Shown: one piece after another, positions 61,154 to 64,000 of the stretch
Numbering within the stretch: position 1 is the first letter of the stretch
How the letters are laid out: every line of letters begins with the position of its first letter
Source of the DNA: an uncultured Pelagibacteraceae bacterium
Lineage (GTDB): Bacteria > Pseudomonadota > Alphaproteobacteria > Pelagibacterales > Pelagibacteraceae
Length of the DNA stretch: 64,000 nucleotides
Assembly: GCA_902574035.1 (NCBI GenBank)
Contig: CACGMC010000002.1
Coordinates: 202,865-266,864 of the forward strand
Direction of reading: 5' to 3'
Program-made: the position numbers and the translations under genes
Notes under the pieces: generated by a model
Told to the model about the DNA's origin: nothing
Database searches by the model: none
Seen by the model: the letters and a program-made list of their open reading frames with translations, nothing else

Positions 61154-62271
61154 AAATCAATTGCCTCACCTCCACTACATGGGGCATTACATCCAGTCGT
61201 GGAAGGAAAAGATATTGGTAAGGACAAAACAGATCTAATAGCTATATAACCAAATGCTTGAGACTCTATAAAATCCCCATTTAGTTCCAAGTCCTCGGAG
61301 TTATAAAAAGAAATATTTTTTTTTGAATTTAATTTAATTTGTTTAACAAGATTGGTATTTTTTCTACCACCCCCGCAAATTATTATTTTAATTATTTTTT
61401 TTCCATGTTTATTCAGTAAAAAGTTAATTTTAGTTGAAATTATTTTTGCTGAAAAAGCAGTAAGTGTTGCTGCACCATCTTCTAGGCTTAAACCCCTAGC
61501 AAATGAAATATCAAAATCGTTAGTGTCTAACGAAATATTATTTTTTTTTTTGAAATTACTTTCATAAATTTCTAGAGCTTGCTCAAGGATAATTTCATTT
61601 ACTTTTCCTCTACTAGAAATTTCACCTCCAAAATCAAATTTTTTATTTGTGTTGTTTTGTATCCAGCTATTAATTAAACAGTTACCAGGTCCTAAATCTT
61701 GACTTAAAATTTCATGATCATTCATATTTCCAACTACTGTCAAATTAGAAATGCCCCCAATATTTAATATACATGCTGGTAATTCAATTTTTTTTGATTT
61801 TATTAGATGCTTGTGAAAAATCGGGGTTAAGGGCGCACCCTCACCCCCATTTAAAATATCGTTTTTTCTAAAATTAAAAATAATTTTTTTTTTAGATAAT
61901 TGCGATAACAAATTTCCGTTGCCCAATTGAAGAGAAATCTTTTCTTCAGGATTATGATAAAGAGTTTGGCCATGAAAGCCAATAAGATCTAAGTTTAATC
62001 CAGCGCTTATATCCTTAACAGCTTTAGCATGGAAAATTGTAATATCATTTTCCAATTTTTTTATTTCTGAGGAAAAAGTTTTAAGATCTTTTAATGAATT
62101 TATCTTTTTTTTTAAATTATGAAATTTATAGAATAATTTTTCATCGTACTCGTAATATTTTTCTCTCAATATTGTTAATTCATTTAAACCATTTGAACGA
62201 ATTATAGATGCGTCCACTCCATCACCAGAGGTTCCACTCATCATTCCTAAACATGTGTATTCTTTGCTCAT
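61150..62271 (-). CDS. anmK: anhydro-N-acetylmuramic acid kinase
   Basis: 'LGMMSGTSGDGVDASII', 'IGFHGQTLYHNP', 'NIGGISNLTVV', 'ICGGGRKN'. Confidence 0.92.
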   Translation of the reverse strand: MSKEYTCLGMMSGTSGDGVDASIIRSNGLNELTILREKYYEYDEKLFYKFHNLKKKINSLKDLKTFSSEIKKLENDITIFHAKAVKDISAGLNLDLIGFHGQTLYHNPEEKISLQLGNGNLLSQLSKKKIIFNFRKNDILNGGEGAPLTPIFHKHLIKSKKIELPACILNIGGISNLTVVGNMNDHEILSQDLGPGNCLINSWIQNNTNKKFDFGGEISSRGKVNEIILEQALEIYESNFKKKNNISLDTNDFDISFARGLSLEDGAATLTAFSAKIISTKINFLLNKHGKKIIKIIICGGGRKNTNLVKQIKLNSKKNISFYNSEDLELNGDFIESQAFGYIAIRSVLSLPISFPSTTGCNAPCSGGEAIDF

Positions 62272-62329
62272 TATTGTATTTATTTATATCAAATATTGTA
62301 TAATAGTATTTCGGCAACAAATAGAAAAT

Positions 62330-63565
62330 ATGAAAAGCACTTTTTTGAGAGAAATGCAAGAAAGGGGTTATCTAAATCAATGTACTGATTTAGAAAAACT
62401 AGATACGGTTATTTCAAAGAAATCTATACCAGCTTACATAGGTTTCGATTGTACTGCTAACAGTCTCCACGTTGGAAGTTTGTTACAGATAATGATTTTA
62501 AGATTGTTGCAAAAACACGGGCATAAACCCATAGTTCTTTTAGGTGGAGGAACAACATTAATAGGTGATCCTTCCGGAAAAGACTCAACGAGAAAAATTT
62601 TAAAGAAAAAGGATATAAAGAAAAATATTTTAGGTATAAAAAAACTATTTGAAAAGTTATTAATTTTTAAAAACAAAAAAACAAAACCAATTTTTATTGA
62701 TAATTATTCTTGGTTGGGAAAACTTAATTATATAGATTTTTTAAGAAATATTGGTTCACAATTTACATTAAATAAAATGTTAACTTTCGATAGTGTAAAA
62801 TTAAGATTAGAGAGAGAGCAATCTTTAAGTTACATGGAGTTTAATTATATGATTCTTCAGGCATTTGATTTTTTTAAACTTTTTGAAAAAGAGAAATGCT
62901 TGCTACAACTTGGTGGCTCCGATCAATGGGGGAATATAGTAAATGGAGTTGATTTGATAAGACGTATTCTTAAAAAAGATGCATTTGGATTAACAAGCCC
63001 ATTAATTACATTATCCTCGGGTGCCAAAATGGGGAAAACGGAAAAAGGTGCAATCTGGTTGGACGAGAAACTATTTTCTTCTTATGATTATTGGCAATTT
63101 TGGAGAAATATTGATGATAGGGACGTTGTTAAATTTTTAAAGTTTTTCACAGATATTAAAATTGAGAACATAAATAAACTTGAAAAAGAAAAACAAATAA
63201 ATGATCTAAAAGTTATTTTAGCTAATGAGACTACAAAAATTCTTCATGGAAAGATTAAATCATCAAAGGCAGAAAGAACAGCTACCGATATTTTTAAATT
63301 TGGAAAAATAAATTATGATCTTCCTACAAAAAATATTTTTAGAGAAGACATTAAAAAAGGTTTAAAACTTTTAGAATTATTGGTTAATACAAATATAATG
63401 AAATCTAAAGGTGAAGTAAGAAGGGCAATAAAAAATAATGGTATTAAGATAAATGACCTACTTGTTGATGATGAAAATAAAATATTAAATTTTTCAGATT
63501 TTAAAGAAAATTGTTTAAAGATATCTTTTGGTAAAAAAAAACATTTTATCTTTAAAATTACTTAG
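62330..63565 (+). CDS. tyrS: tyrosyl-tRNA synthetase (start set to MKSTFLREMQERG)
   Basis: 'YIGFDCTANSLHVGSLLQIMIL', 'GGSDQWGNIVNGVDLIRR', 'KMGKTEKGAIWLD'; C-terminal S4-like domain. Confidence 0.95.
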   Translation: MKSTFLREMQERGYLNQCTDLEKLDTVISKKSIPAYIGFDCTANSLHVGSLLQIMILRLLQKHGHKPIVLLGGGTTLIGDPSGKDSTRKILKKKDIKKNILGIKKLFEKLLIFKNKKTKPIFIDNYSWLGKLNYIDFLRNIGSQFTLNKMLTFDSVKLRLEREQSLSYMEFNYMILQAFDFFKLFEKEKCLLQLGGSDQWGNIVNGVDLIRRILKKDAFGLTSPLITLSSGAKMGKTEKGAIWLDEKLFSSYDYWQFWRNIDDRDVVKFLKFFTDIKIENINKLEKEKQINDLKVILANETTKILHGKIKSSKAERTATDIFKFGKINYDLPTKNIFREDIKKGLKLLELLVNTNIMKSKGEVRRAIKNNGIKINDLLVDDENKILNFSDFKENCLKISFGKKKHFIFKIT

Positions 63566-64000
63566 ATTTTTTAATTGCTTTTTGAATAAATCGTGGCGTT
63601 AAAGATTTAATAGGGTTAACAGTAGTTTTAATTTTACCAGGTACGCCTTTCATTTTAAAACTTATTCCAAATAAACCCTCCCCTATTTCTTTAGGTATTA
63701 AAATATCTCCCACTATTGGTAATTTTGATAAAAATTTATTTAAAGTTTTTGCTGGAACCATTGTACCTCTTAAACTAACAAGTCCTGATTTGGACTCAAC
63801 GTATCCCTCCATTAATATAGAAATACTAGGTCCAATAGCATATAACTCCTTCAAATTTAGTACTTGTTCATTTTTTTCTAAAATCATTTCCAACTTGTCA
63901 AAGGATAAACCTTCGCCTGACATAGCATCAACCATTCCCCCGAAATCTGCTAGTGACAATAATTTTACCAATCCTGGTGCATCTTTTACCTTAAAATTTT
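63558..64000 (-). CDS. AsmA/YhdP-like large envelope protein, C-terminal fragment (5' end outside window)
   Basis: Frame stays open to the window edge (…KFKVKDAPGLVKLLSLADFGGMVDAMSGEGLSFDKLE…); 'LVSLRGTMVPAKTLNKFLSKLPIVGDIL' resembles AsmA-like C-terminal domains. Confidence 0.6.
   Translation of the reverse strand, partial: NFKVKDAPGLVKLLSLADFGGMVDAMSGEGLSFDKLEMILEKNEQVLNLKELYAIGPSISILMEGYVESKSGLVSLRGTMVPAKTLNKFLSKLPIVGDILIPKEIGEGLFGISFKMKGVPGKIKTTVNPIKSLTPRFIQKAIKKSK

Noticed and set aside
1-64000. CRISPR array, transposase, integrase or prophage genes
   Set aside because: No regularly spaced repeats, terminal inverted repeats or recognisable mobile-element proteins seen on either strand.

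Overview
AT-rich, very tightly packed bacterial chromosome segment. Gene content and order look like a SAR11/Pelagibacterales-type alphaproteobacterium; this is inferred from protein sequences and synteny, with no search run. About 36 kb (roughly 1.64-38.95 kb) is an almost uninterrupted minus-strand run: lipid A/outer-membrane genes (lpxB, lpxI, lpxA, fabZ, lpxD, skp-like, bamA), dxr-cdsA-uppS-frr-tsf-rpsB, dnaE, lolD/lolC, proS, ribonuclease J, coaX, birA and a complete nuoA-N operon. Next come a small accessory sugar/cell-surface region (39.1-44.9 kb) containing tRNA-Asp and tRNA-Val, a tRNA-Leu/tig/clpP/clpX/lon cluster, glnA, a suf Fe-S operon with an Rrf2 regulator, and anmK/tyrS. The most notable items are: a structured, pseudoknot-capable leader upstream of rpsB; a type II restriction-modification pair (C5 methyltransferase plus HNH nuclease) at the left edge; a near-consensus Fur-like palindrome upstream of nuoA; an 848-aa epimerase-cupin-methyltransferase fusion; absence of pyrH and rseP from their usual operon positions; and a tRNA-Leu ending 7 nt before the tig start codon. 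No CRISPR array, transposon, prophage or rRNA was seen.
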